This document shows positions 54,161 through 62,752 of a stretch of DNA of 64,000 bases, in pieces (positions within the stretch are counted from its first letter, which is position 1; each line of letters opens with the position of its first letter). A program made the position numbers and the translations under genes. The stretch is taken from the NCBI GenBank assembly GCA_013204985.1, contig JABMLG010000004.1:310001-374000 (forward strand), in the 5' to 3' direction. The DNA comes from Microbacteriaceae bacterium VKM Ac-2855 (lineage in GTDB: Bacteria; Actinomycetota; Actinomycetes; Actinomycetales; Microbacteriaceae). The notes beneath the pieces were generated by a model. That model was not told where the DNA came from. It made no database searches and saw only the letters and a list, made by a program, of their open reading frames with translations.

Positions 54161-55194
54161 GCCGTCACCGCCTCGGCGAAGCGCGGCGTCTGCTCCGCGA
54201 AGTGGCACGCGGCCGACTGGCTGCCGCCGACGAACTCGAGCTCGGGCTGCAGCTGCGTGCACAGCTCCGACTTGGCCGGCAGCTCGCAGCGGGGCGCGAA
54301 GGGGCACCCCGTCGGCCGGTTCAGCGGCGAGGGCGGGGCGCCGGGGATCGCGTAGATGCGGTCGCCGGTGTGCTCCGCCGAGAGCAGGCTGGCGAGCAAG
54401 CCGGCGGTGTACGGATGCGCGGGGTGCGCGAAGATGTCCCACACGTTCCCGCGCTCCACGACGCGGCCGGAGTACATGATGCAGATCTGATCGGCCACCT
54501 CGGCCACGAGGCCGAGGTCGTGCGTGATCAGCACCATCGCCGCGTCGTTCTGCTCGCGCACCGCGCCGAGCACCTTCATGATCTGGGCCTGGATGGTGAC
54601 GTCGAGCGCCGTCGTCGGCTCATCCGCGATCAGAACGGCGGGCTTGTTGGCCATCGCCATCGCGATCACCGCGCGCTGCCGCATCCCGCCCGACCACTGG
54701 TGCGGGTACGACTTCGCACGCTGCTCCGGATCAGGGACCCCTACGCTCTCGAGCAGCCCGGTGACGCGATCGCGCACCTGGGCCCGGCTGAGCGAGCGGT
54801 CGTGGACGGAGATGGCGCGACCGATCTGGCCGCCGACCCGCTTGACGGGGTTGAGCGCCGTCATCGGGTCTTGGAAGACCATCGCCAGTTCGCTGCCGCG
54901 CAGCCCGCGCAACTCGGGTTCGGGCATCGCGAGGATGTCCTGCCCGCGGTAGTGCACGGATCCTCCGAGTACCTCGAGTCCGGCGGGCAACAGCCCGAGC
55001 ACGGCGAGCATCGTGACGCTCTTGCCCGAGCCGGACTCGCCGACCAGGCAGAGCACCTCCCGCTCGTGCAGGGTGAACGACACCCGGTCGACGAGCGTGA
55101 TGGTGTCGCCGTTCTCGGCGGTGTAGCCGACGCTGAGGTCCTGCACATCGAGCAGGACGGCCGCGGTCGGAGTCGGTCGGGGCGTGGCGTTCAT
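54157..55194 (-). CDS. ABC transporter ATP-binding protein, DppD/OppD-like
   Basis: 345 residues from ATG 55194. Walker A GESGSGKSV (about 52-60), VFQDPMTALNPV, signature WSGGMRQRAVIAMAMA, Walker B VLIADEPTTALD, and HDLGLVAEVADQ. The C-terminal oligo_HPY segment NRPTGCPFAPRCELPAKSEL contains the cysteines of the family. Overlaps both neighbours by ATGA, showing tight translational coupling. Confidence 0.94.
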
Positions 55195-56126
55195 CGGAGG
55201 CTCCCCTTCTTCGTACGGACTCGAACAGCGCGCCGGGAGTTGCGGCGGATGGTGGTGGCGGAGCCTTCGGCCGTGAAGCGCTGGCTCAGCAGGTTGGTAC
55301 CGGCGACCATCAGGAAGATGGCGATGCCGGGCACGATCGCGAGGAACGGCGCCTGGCGCACGTACTTTTGCCCCTCGCTGATCATGAGACCCCAGCTCGG
55401 GGTGGGCGCCTGGACCCCGAGGCCCAGGAAGTCGAAGGAGGAGGTGAGCAGCATGATCGCGCCGATGTCGCTGGAGGCGAGGATGAGCATCTGCACCGCC
55501 ACGTTCGGCACGATGTGCCGGCGCACGGTCCACCAACCGGTTGCGCCCTGGATCCGCGGGGCGAGCACGAAGTCGCGCCCTCTGAGGGCCATCGCCGTCG
55601 ATCGGGCGACTCGGGCGTAACCCACCCAGTACGTCGCGGCGAGCACCGTGATCATCAGCCACACGCTCGGACCGAGCGAGGCGGCCAGCGCGATGAGCAC
55701 CAGCACCACCGGCATCGCGAGCTGGATGTCGGCGACTCCCATCAGCACGTTGTCGGTCTTTCCGCCGACGTAGCCCGACCAGATGCCGATCATCATCCCG
55801 ATGATCGAGTTCACGATCACGATCGCCAGCACGATGCCCAGGGTGACCCGGCCGGCCAGCGCGAGCCGACTCGCCTCGTCGCGACCCAGCGCATCCGTAC
55901 CCAGCCAGTGACCGGGAGCGGCGCCGGGTGCGGCGAGCACGGTGGACAGATCCTGGGTGAACGGGTCGTAGCTCGGCAGGAAGGGGTAGGCGATCGAGAA
56001 CAGCACGATCGAGCCGACCATCAGCCCCCCGATGACCTGCAGTGCCGGAACCCGGCGGCCGCGGGCGAAGGCGACCGTGATGCCGGCGCGCAGGCCGGCC
56101 GTGCGGATGATCTCGGTGGTGGTCAT
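55191..56126 (-). CDS. ABC transporter permease, DppC-like
   Basis: 311 residues from ATG 56126. N-terminal OppC_N helix (VIGGLMVGSIVLFSIAYPFL), LGTDALGRDEASRLA before the permease core, and the EAA-loop ARVARSTAMALRGRDFVLAP facing the ATPases. Five or six helices. The C-terminus is unusually basic (RRNSRRAVRVRTKKGSLR). Heterodimer partner of the DppB-like gene. Confidence 0.93.
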   Translation of the reverse strand: MTTTEIIRTAGLRAGITVAFARGRRVPALQVIGGLMVGSIVLFSIAYPFLPSYDPFTQDLSTVLAAPGAAPGHWLGTDALGRDEASRLALAGRVTLGIVLAIVIVNSIIGMMIGIWSGYVGGKTDNVLMGVADIQLAMPVVLVLIALAASLGPSVWLMITVLAATYWVGYARVARSTAMALRGRDFVLAPRIQGATGWWTVRRHIVPNVAVQMLILASSDIGAIMLLTSSFDFLGLGVQAPTPSWGLMISEGQKYVRQAPFLAIVPGIAIFLMVAGTNLLSQRFTAEGSATTIRRNSRRAVRVRTKKGSLR

Positions 56127-57043
56127 GCGAGCCGCACTCTCGGGTCGATGAGGCCGTAGACGATGTCCACGAAGAAGTTGGCCAGGATGAACAGCAGGGC
56201 CACCACGATCAGGCCCGACTGCACGACCGGGAAGTCGCGCGAGTAGACGGCGCTGAGCATCAGCTGCCCCATGCCGGGCCACGCGAAGACGTTCTCGACG
56301 ATCACGAGCCCGCCGAGGAACGAGCCGAGGCTGATGCCCGCCACCGTGAGAACGGGGAGGAACGCATTGGGCAGCAGCTCGCCGACCACCACGCGGAAGC
56401 GGTTCTCGCCGCGCGCGTAGGCGGTTCGGGCGTAGTCCTGGCTCGACTGCTCGCTCAGCGCGTTGTCGAGCAGCCGCGTGTAGACCACGAACTGGCCCGT
56501 CGCGATGACCACCGCGGGCATGATGATCGCCAGCGGGCTCTTGTTGCCCAGCGAAGGCAGCAGCCCGAGCCAGACGGAGAAGATCAGCACCAGGAGGAGT
56601 CCGAAGAAGAAGTCGGGGATGGCCTGGCGGGTGGAGCCGAGCCCGAGCGAGAGGGTACGCAGACCGCGGGAGCCGGTGAGCTGGATCACGAGGCCGGCGA
56701 TCATCGCGAGGGCGAGGCCCAGCACGAGGCCGACCGCTCCGAGCGAGAGCGAGGCGGGCAACCGCTCGAGGACCAGCTGCATCGACGAGATCCCCGCCTG
56801 GCGGTAGGAGTCGCCGAAGTCGCCCTGCACGAGGCCGAGCAGGTAGTTCAGGTACTGCTGCCAGAGCGGCAGGTCGAAGCCGAGACGGTGGTTGAGATCG
56901 CTGATCTGTTCCGGCGTCGCGTTCTCCGTGAGCAGCAGCGCGGCGGGGCTACCGCTGAGCCGGCCGAGCGCGAAGGCGATCGTCACCACCGCGAAGATCG
57001 TCGCCAGGCCCTGCAGCACGCGTCGGATGACGTAGCGGCCCAT
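56123..57043 (-). CDS. ABC transporter permease, DppB-like
   Basis: 306 residues from ATG 57043, with GGGAGGTGACGTC upstream. Starts MGRYVIRRVLQGLATIFAVV, standard for DppB/OppB. The EAA-loop reads DYARTAYARGENRFRVVVGE and the last helix ends in NFFVDIVYGLIDPRVRL. First gene of the transporter operon; the 281-bp region upstream is shared with the divergent ornithine-cyclodeaminase gene and has GATACA-type boxes. Confidence 0.93.
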   Translation of the reverse strand: MGRYVIRRVLQGLATIFAVVTIAFALGRLSGSPAALLLTENATPEQISDLNHRLGFDLPLWQQYLNYLLGLVQGDFGDSYRQAGISSMQLVLERLPASLSLGAVGLVLGLALAMIAGLVIQLTGSRGLRTLSLGLGSTRQAIPDFFFGLLLVLIFSVWLGLLPSLGNKSPLAIIMPAVVIATGQFVVYTRLLDNALSEQSSQDYARTAYARGENRFRVVVGELLPNAFLPVLTVAGISLGSFLGGLVIVENVFAWPGMGQLMLSAVYSRDFPVVQSGLIVVALLFILANFFVDIVYGLIDPRVRLA

Positions 57044-57100
57044 GACGTCACCTCCCAGGTCGTCTGTGGATCGTGGTGAAGCGACCGGCTGGTCGTTCCG

Positions 57101-57111
57101 TATACAGAATG
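57101..57111. promoter_or_regulatory. GATACA-type box 1 (TATACAGAATG)
   Basis: Shares ATACAGAATG with box 2 at 57297; both lie in the divergent region and each precedes one of the two operons. Candidate GntR sites. Confidence 0.45.
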
Positions 57112-57296
57112 GGCCTCTTCTGTTTCGTGCGCATCACCGGATGTTTCGGCGACGTAAACAGATTGCACGCCGATCAGGTTCGAAAACCGGCCTAATCGCT
57201 TGAAATACCGCGGATGCCTGAACTGCGAGCAATGCACCCGCTCGCCAGAACGGGGGTACCTGCTCATTGAACGGAACATGCGGATCCGCATTTCTG

Positions 57297-57307
57297 GATA
57301 CAGAATG
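57297..57307. promoter_or_regulatory. GATACA-type box 2 (GATACAGAATG)
   Basis: Part of an imperfect palindrome CATTTCTG-GATA-CAGAATG ending 18 bp before the ornithine-cyclodeaminase start. Confidence 0.5.
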
Positions 57308-57324
57308 AGATCCAGGAGGAAGAC

Positions 57325-58317
57325 ATGACGACACGCATCATCACGTCGGCGCAGACCGAGGAGCTCATCGAGTGGCCTGGCCTGGTCGACGCCTTGGCCG
57401 ACGCGCATCGGGCGCTCGCCACCGGCGGCGCCGTGCAACCCGAGCCGCAGAATCTGCGCATCCCCGGCGATCGGACTCCCGACGGCCCCGCCATCGTGCC
57501 GATGACGGCTTTCGCGCCCTACCTCGACCTCGCCGCCGTCAAACTGCTGGTGGACGCCCCGCGCAATCGCGCGATCGGCCGGCCTCCGCAGCGCTCGACC
57601 CTCGCGCTCTTCTCGGCGTCCACCGGCGAGTGCACCGCACTGATCGACGGCCGCGCGCTCACCCGACTGCGCACCGCCGCGGTCACCGCCCTCGCGACCC
57701 GCACCCTCGCTCGGCCCGAGTCGCGCATCCTCACCCTCGTGGGTGCCGGCCCGCTCGCTCGCGAGCACGCCCGCGCCATGACCGCGGTGCTCGGCATCGA
57801 CCAGGTCCGCGTCTGGTCGCCATCGGGCTCGTCGGCGCAGGTGCTGGCGGCAGAACTCCTCGCGAACGGTGTGAACGCCTCCGCCCCGTCGTCGCTGCGC
57901 GAAGCCGTGCGCGGCACGGATGTGCTGTGCACACTGACGCCCTCGGTCGAGCCGATCCTCGATGCCGCGTGGCTCGAGCCGGGTGTGCACGTCAACGCGG
58001 TCGGCTCGCCGCCGCGGCACGGCTACCGCGAGCTGACGGCGGAGTGCTTCGCCCGTGCCTCCGTCGTGGCGGTGGATGCGCGCGGCGTCGCCTTCGCCGA
58101 ATCCGACAATCTGCGGATGAGCGGACGGACCGAGGTCGTCGAGCTGGGCGAGATCCTGGCCGGGGCACCGGGCCGCGCAGAGTCCGCCGACATCACCCTG
58201 TTCAATTCTGTCGGCGTCGGCCTGCAGGATCTCGCCGCCGGCGCGTACGTGCTCGCCCGAGCCGAGGCCGAGGAGCTCGGGGTGGCCGTGCAGACCCGGG
58301 CCGAGCGTGTTGAATAG
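57325..58317 (+). CDS. Ornithine cyclodeaminase/mu-crystallin family protein, copy 1
   Basis: 330 residues from ATG 57325, with CCAGGAGGAAG upstream. Family features: AAVKLLVDAP with the conserved Lys, 'TRLRTAAVTALATRTLARP' (substrate Arg region, about 111-129), Rossmann loop VGAGPLAREHARAM (about 136-149), and HVNAVGSPP. Members deaminate and cyclise ornithine, or reduce or oxidise imino acids such as L-alanine/iminopyruvate with NAD(P)H. It is 39% or so similar by eye to the copy at 61754. It is followed by a GntR gene 25 bp on. Confidence 0.9.
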   Translation: MTTRIITSAQTEELIEWPGLVDALADAHRALATGGAVQPEPQNLRIPGDRTPDGPAIVPMTAFAPYLDLAAVKLLVDAPRNRAIGRPPQRSTLALFSASTGECTALIDGRALTRLRTAAVTALATRTLARPESRILTLVGAGPLAREHARAMTAVLGIDQVRVWSPSGSSAQVLAAELLANGVNASAPSSLREAVRGTDVLCTLTPSVEPILDAAWLEPGVHVNAVGSPPRHGYRELTAECFARASVVAVDARGVAFAESDNLRMSGRTEVVELGEILAGAPGRAESADITLFNSVGVGLQDLAAGAYVLARAEAEELGVAVQTRAERVE

Positions 58318-58342
58318 GAGCGTCGCCGAGAGAGGGAGCCGC

Positions 58343-58990
58343 ATGACCGCCGTCGTTCCCGAGGAATCGCTGACCACTCAGACCTATCGCACCCTGCGCC
58401 GCGAGATCATCCTCGGCAACTACCCGCAGGGATCGCGCCTGGTGGAATCGACGCTCGCCACCGAGCTGCACGTCTCGCGTCTGCCCATCCGCGAGGCCGT
58501 GCCGCAGCTCGAGAACGAGGGCTTCGTACGCACCCTCCCCCGCCGCTCCTCGCGCGTGTCGCAGTGGACGGCCGCGGATGTGACCGAGCTCTTCGATGTG
58601 CGCCTGAGTCTGGAGACGCTCGCCGCGCGCCTGGCCGCGCAGGCCGTGGCCGGCGGCGCGTCGCTGCAGCCGCTGCAGGATGCGATCGACGCCGAGCATC
58701 GCGCGCTCGACAGCGAGGACTGGCTCGAGGTCGCCGAGACCTCCACCGTGGTGCACGAGGCGATCGTCGATGTCGCGGGCAGCGCCCTGCTCACCTCGCT
58801 GATGCGCGCGGTCTCGGGCCGGATGACCTGGCTGTTCTACTTGACCAGCGCGCGCGACCAGCGCCAGCAGTCGGACGAGCACCACGGCCTGCTCGACGCC
58901 ATCCGCGCGGGCAATGACCGCCTGGCGGAGTCGATCGCGTTCACCCACATCGAGAAGGGCCGCGCGCCCTCGCTCGCGATGCTCGCCTAA
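58343..58990 (+). CDS. GntR-family regulator (FCD subfamily), copy 1
   Basis: 215 residues from ATG 58343, with AGAGGGAGCCGC upstream. Winged helix: 'YRTLRREIILGNYPQGSRLV', then STLATELHVSRLPIREAV (the GntR signature helix) and LENEGFVRTLPRRSSRVS. The C-terminal FCD all-helical domain has the metal/ligand pattern VVHEAIVDVAG and later DEHHGLLDAI. Probably controls the surrounding catabolic genes. A close paralogue begins at 63498. Note the proline in VSRLPIREAV where most relatives have a threonine. Confidence 0.93.
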   Translation: MTAVVPEESLTTQTYRTLRREIILGNYPQGSRLVESTLATELHVSRLPIREAVPQLENEGFVRTLPRRSSRVSQWTAADVTELFDVRLSLETLAARLAAQAVAGGASLQPLQDAIDAEHRALDSEDWLEVAETSTVVHEAIVDVAGSALLTSLMRAVSGRMTWLFYLTSARDQRQQSDEHHGLLDAIRAGNDRLAESIAFTHIEKGRAPSLAMLA

Positions 58991-58997
58991 CCTCCTT

Positions 58998-59039
58998 CGA
59001 AAAGTGCAGCTCTCGGCGGGCCGAGGCCGCAGCTTTCCG
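58998..59039. repeat. Hairpin repeat family P2, copy 4 (degenerate)
   Basis: CGAAAAGTGCAGCTCTCGG pairs imperfectly with CCGAGGCCGCAGCTTTCCG. Directly after the GntR stop; terminator position. Confidence 0.7.
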
Positions 59040-59165
59040 CACGGGGTGGGGCTGCCCGAGCGCTAGCAGAGCTGCGTCACTCCGTCGCGCCGGATGTCGG
59101 GTCTCCACCGGGAAGACGGAAACGAGACGCAGCACAGGTCACGCAGTAGCTCGCTTGAGCAGTAT

Positions 59166-59177
59166 GGGATACAAATT
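59166..59177. promoter_or_regulatory. GATACA-type box 3 (GGGATACAAATT)
   Basis: Continues into a palindrome GGATACA-AATTC-TGTGATCC, which suits a GntR dimer. Confidence 0.5.
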
Positions 59178-59274
59178 CTGTGATCCAGGTAGACGGCTTC
59201 GAGCGGCAAGACCCGTGTTTTCGCAGCTATGCTCAACTCGTAGCACGCCGGAAACCTGCCCGAAACAGTATTTG

Positions 59275-59286
59275 GGATACAAATTA
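59275..59286. promoter_or_regulatory. GATACA-type box 4 (GGGATACAAATT)
   Basis: Exact second copy of box 3, 62 bp before the MFS ATG. Confidence 0.5.
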
Positions 59287-59348
59287 CGTACCCCCGCGGA
59301 AGCCGATCTGAAGGCTCCGCCCCACACCTCACACGCTGGGAGTTACAC

Positions 59349-60791
59349 ATGACTGCTGTATCCCGCTCCACCAGCTCCACCGGCTCCACCCGCACTCTCG
59401 GCTCCGGCCGCACCGTCGCATCCGTTCTCGACTCGATCGGGTTCACCCGCGCGCAGTTCTGGATCTTCATGCTCATCCTCGCCGGCGAGTTCTTCAACAC
59501 GCTCGAGCAGAACTCGGTGGGCGCCATGGCGACCCACATCAAGGACTCGCTGCAGATCGGCGACTACCAGCTCACCGCGATCAACACCGCGACCGTCATC
59601 GGCGGACTGATCGGCCGGCTCCTCGCGGGCTTCCTGGCCGACAAGTACGGCCGCCGCTTCTCGCTCAGCTTCAACCTGCTCATCTACACGCTCGGCGGCC
59701 TGATCAGCGCCGTCTCGTGGAGCTACGAGTCGCTCCTGGTCAGCCGTCTCATCGTCGGCATCGGCATCGGCGGCGAGTTCATGATCGGCATCGTGATGCT
59801 CTCCGAGATGGTGGCCACGCGCTTCCGCGGCACCGCGATCGGCGCGATCAACGTGGGCGCCGGCGGCCTGGGCAACTTCATCTCCTACGGCCTGTTCCTG
59901 CTGCTGCTCGGCCCCTTCGAGTCCGGTCTCGGTGGACCCGACGCCGTCTGGCGCTGGTCCTTCGTGATCCTCGCGGTACCCGCCCTCTTCGTGGTCTTCT
60001 ACCGCCGCCGCCTGCCGGAGACGCCGCGCTGGCTGCTCTCCCAGGGCCGGGTCGATGAGGCGAACCGTTCGTTGGCCGTACTCGCCTCGAACAAGCTCAA
60101 ATACTCCGGCGAGCGCCCGCCCGTGGAACTCACTCCGTCGGACCTGCCGCCCGTGCAGATGTCGGCCTCCCCCGCCGCCGTCTTCAGTCGCCCGGTGATC
60201 CGCCGCACCGCCGCTCTCGGTGTCGCCTCCTGGATGGCGTTCGGCTCGCAGGTCACGCTGAACTTCCTGATGCCGACCCTGCTCGTCGAGCGCGGCTACT
60301 CGGTCTCCGAGAGCCTGCTCTACACGATGATCATGAACATCGGCTCGCTGCTCGGAGCAACGACCGCCGCGGTCATCGCCGGTCGCGTCGGCCGCAAGGT
60401 CGCCGTCGGCACCGCAGGAGTGCTCGGCTGCCTCACCGCTCTCGCCTTCGCCGGCTTCGGCAACGGTACGGTGACGATCCTGATCCTCGGCGCCCTGTTC
60501 CAGTTCTTCACGATGATCACCAACACGACCATCGCCACCTGGACAGCCGAGGTCTTCCCCACCGCGATCCGCGCCTCCGGCGCCTCGATCGTGAACGGGA
60601 TCGGCAACATCGCCGGCGCCGTGATGCCCTTCCTCGCCGTGGCGCTGTACGGATCCTTCGCCTTCGCCGGCGTCTTCGGACTCGCCGCCGTGATGTACGC
60701 GATCCTCGTCGTCGCCTCGCGCTTCGCCCCCGAGACCCGGGGCCGCTCGCTCGAGGACGTCAACGAGAACGCGATCGCCGCCGCCCACTGA
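59349..60791 (+). CDS. MFS transporter (AAHS/sugar-porter-like)
   Basis: 480 residues from ATG 59349, with TGGGAG upstream. Twelve helices; loop 2-3 reads 'GFLADKYGRRFSLSFNLLIY' and the motif 'LIVGIGIGGEFMIGIVMLSE' is that of the metabolite:H+ symporter and SV2-like families. Central loop about 215-275. 'FPTAIRASGASIVNGIGNIA' is a second-half hallmark. It heads an operon with the THI5-like gene and the second cyclodeaminase, so it likely imports the same or a related substrate. Confidence 0.92.
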   Translation: MTAVSRSTSSTGSTRTLGSGRTVASVLDSIGFTRAQFWIFMLILAGEFFNTLEQNSVGAMATHIKDSLQIGDYQLTAINTATVIGGLIGRLLAGFLADKYGRRFSLSFNLLIYTLGGLISAVSWSYESLLVSRLIVGIGIGGEFMIGIVMLSEMVATRFRGTAIGAINVGAGGLGNFISYGLFLLLLGPFESGLGGPDAVWRWSFVILAVPALFVVFYRRRLPETPRWLLSQGRVDEANRSLAVLASNKLKYSGERPPVELTPSDLPPVQMSASPAAVFSRPVIRRTAALGVASWMAFGSQVTLNFLMPTLLVERGYSVSESLLYTMIMNIGSLLGATTAAVIAGRVGRKVAVGTAGVLGCLTALAFAGFGNGTVTILILGALFQFFTMITNTTIATWTAEVFPTAIRASGASIVNGIGNIAGAVMPFLAVALYGSFAFAGVFGLAAVMYAILVVASRFAPETRGRSLEDVNENAIAAAH

Positions 60792-60854
60792 CCCATCCCA
60801 CACATCCCCGGCGCCGCACCCGCGGCGCCGGGCCCACCACAGGAGGAACACCCC

Positions 60855-61757
60855 ATGGACACCCTGAACGTCTCCGCCACCGCCAACGGTCTCAACTACC
60901 TGCCCGAGTACGTCGCGAACGTCGGCGGCCTCTTCGCCGCCAACGGCCTCACCGTCACCGCCACGGCCTGCGACCCCTGGACCGGCGTGCTCGACGATCT
61001 CGAGTCCGGCGCCGCCGATCTCGCCCTCGGCGGCCATTGGGTTCCGGCCATGTACGCCGGGATGGACCGCAAGGTCACCGTCGTCGGTCAGCTCAACCAC
61101 AAGTTCCCGATGGCGATCGTCGCTCGCGACGCCGACGGACCCATCAGCCTCGATTGGCTCGCCGGCCGGGTCGTCCTCGCGCCGGGCGCCGGCGGCAGCG
61201 CCCCGTTCGAGTTCACTGCCGGCCTGATCCGCGAGGCGGGCCTCGACGTCTCCGCCACCCGCTGGGTGCGCGACCTGTCGACCGCGATGATGATCGAGCT
61301 CTACCAGGGTGGACTCGGCGACGCCATCATCCTCGACCTGCTTTCGGCGAGCGAACTCGTGGCGGCCGGTGGCGGATCCATCGTCTTCAGCATCCTCGAG
61401 GCCGGTGGCGTGATGCCCAACAGCATCTACTACTGCCGCACCGACCGTCTCGAGGAGCTCTCGGACCGCATCGAGCGGTTCATGGATGCGATCGCGACCG
61501 CCATGCAGCAGATCAACGCCGGCACCGTCGATGCGGTCATCGAGACCGTTCTCGCCGAGCGCTGGCCCACGAAGGACAACGCTCTGCTGCGCGCGGCCAT
61601 CACGAAGATGGCCGACGGCGGGGTCTGGGACACCGCCGTGATCGACCCCGACGGCTCCGACCGCTGGATGCGCATCCTCGCCGAAGCGGGTCTCGTCGTC
61701 CGTGCCCCGTCGCTCGCCGAGCTCACCGGTGCCCGCACGGTCGGCCTCTCGGCATGA
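60855..61757 (+). CDS. THI5/NMT1-like (SBP fold) protein without signal peptide
   Basis: 300 residues from ATG 60855, with CAGGAGGAACACCCC upstream. The sequence follows the periplasmic-binding-protein type II pattern of NMT1/THI5 and NitT/TauT binding proteins: NYLPEYVANVGGLFAANGLT, DLALGGHWVPAMYAG, GRVVLAPGAGGSAPFEFTAG. Unlike transporter components it begins directly at the fold, with no signal peptide or lipobox, and no ABC permease or ATPase follows. It is therefore probably cytosolic: a ligand-binding protein, or an enzyme as in yeast THI5. It overlaps the next gene by ATGA. Confidence 0.8.
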   Translation: MDTLNVSATANGLNYLPEYVANVGGLFAANGLTVTATACDPWTGVLDDLESGAADLALGGHWVPAMYAGMDRKVTVVGQLNHKFPMAIVARDADGPISLDWLAGRVVLAPGAGGSAPFEFTAGLIREAGLDVSATRWVRDLSTAMMIELYQGGLGDAIILDLLSASELVAAGGGSIVFSILEAGGVMPNSIYYCRTDRLEELSDRIERFMDAIATAMQQINAGTVDAVIETVLAERWPTKDNALLRAAITKMADGGVWDTAVIDPDGSDRWMRILAEAGLVVRAPSLAELTGARTVGLSA

Positions 61758-62752
61758 CCCTCGTCCTCGGTGCCCAGCAGATCGCGGCTCTGCTCGGCGA
61801 CGTCGATGTGACCGCCGCCGTCGAAGCTGTCTTCGCCGATCTGGGCACCGGGGCGATGAACCAGCCCGCGCCGGGAGCGCTGTACGGCGCCGACGACGCG
61901 ATCCTGCTGCCGATGACCGCCCGCTCCGATCGTCTGGGCCTCGCGGCCGTGAAGATGCTGGCCGATATCCCCGACAACGCCTCGCGTGCGCTGCCGACGC
62001 AGCGCTCGACGATCATGGTCACCTCCACGGTCACGGGCGAGTGCGTCGCGGTGCTCGACGGAGCGCTGATCACCCGGATGCGGACGGCTGCCGCATCCGC
62101 CATCGCGACCCGCTACCTGGCACGCCCCGACAGCCACCGCCTCGGCCTGATCGGCGCCGGCAACCTCGCGATCGAACACGTGCGGGCCATTCGCGCCGTA
62201 GCCCCGATCGACGAGATCGTCGTCTGGTCGCGGTCGACGACGACCGTGGAGCGCTTCCTCGACGCGATCGAGCCCGGCCTGCGGCGTCGCACCATCGCAG
62301 CGGATCCACGCTCGGTGGTCGAGAACTGCGACGTGCTGTGCACGCTCACGCCATCGATCGATCCGATCGTCGAGGGCGCGTGGCTGCGTGCGGGGCAGCA
62401 CGTGAACGCGGTCGGGGCGCGCCCGCGTCCGACGCATCGCGAGCTGGACGGGGCCGCCATGGCGCGCGGCACACTCGTTGTGGACAGCGCCGCGACGGCG
62501 CGCTCGAAATCGGGCGACCTCCTCGTTGCGATCGCGGAGGGGGCAATGAGCGCCGACACCCCGCTGCGCGAGCTCGGCGACGTGGTGGCACGCACCGCGC
62601 CCGGCCGCATCCGCGCCGACGAGGTGACCGTCTTCGACTCCGTGGGCCTCGGCGCGCAGGACCTCGCCGTCGCCGCCGCGCTGATCGATCTGGCTCGCCT
62701 GCGCGATATCGGCTCGGATGTGCGCATCAGCGCGATCCCGGTGGCGGCATGA
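61754..62752 (+). CDS. Ornithine cyclodeaminase/mu-crystallin family protein, copy 2
   Basis: 332 residues from ATG 61754, overlapping by ATGA on both sides. LAAVKMLADIP with the conserved Lys, 'TRMRTAAASAIATRYLARP' (Arg region), Rossmann loop IGAGNLAIEHVRAI (about 132-145), NCDVLCTLTPSIDPIV and QHVNAVGARPRP. The last two segments match copy 1 nearly word for word, which marks them as paralogues. Probably an NAD(P)-dependent imino-acid reductase or deaminase in the same pathway. Confidence 0.9.
   Translation: MTLVLGAQQIAALLGDVDVTAAVEAVFADLGTGAMNQPAPGALYGADDAILLPMTARSDRLGLAAVKMLADIPDNASRALPTQRSTIMVTSTVTGECVAVLDGALITRMRTAAASAIATRYLARPDSHRLGLIGAGNLAIEHVRAIRAVAPIDEIVVWSRSTTTVERFLDAIEPGLRRRTIAADPRSVVENCDVLCTLTPSIDPIVEGAWLRAGQHVNAVGARPRPTHRELDGAAMARGTLVVDSAATARSKSGDLLVAIAEGAMSADTPLRELGDVVARTAPGRIRADEVTVFDSVGLGAQDLAVAAALIDLARLRDIGSDVRISAIPVAA

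Larger units (their letters stand above)
58991..59348. other. 358-bp gene-free regulatory stretch upstream of the MFS transporter
   Basis: Contains hairpin P2 copy 4 at the left, then a lower-GC region with two identical GGGATACAAATT 12-mers 109 bp apart (59166 and 59275). No gene is credible here. The low GC content and repeated boxes suggest a controlled promoter. Confidence 0.65.
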
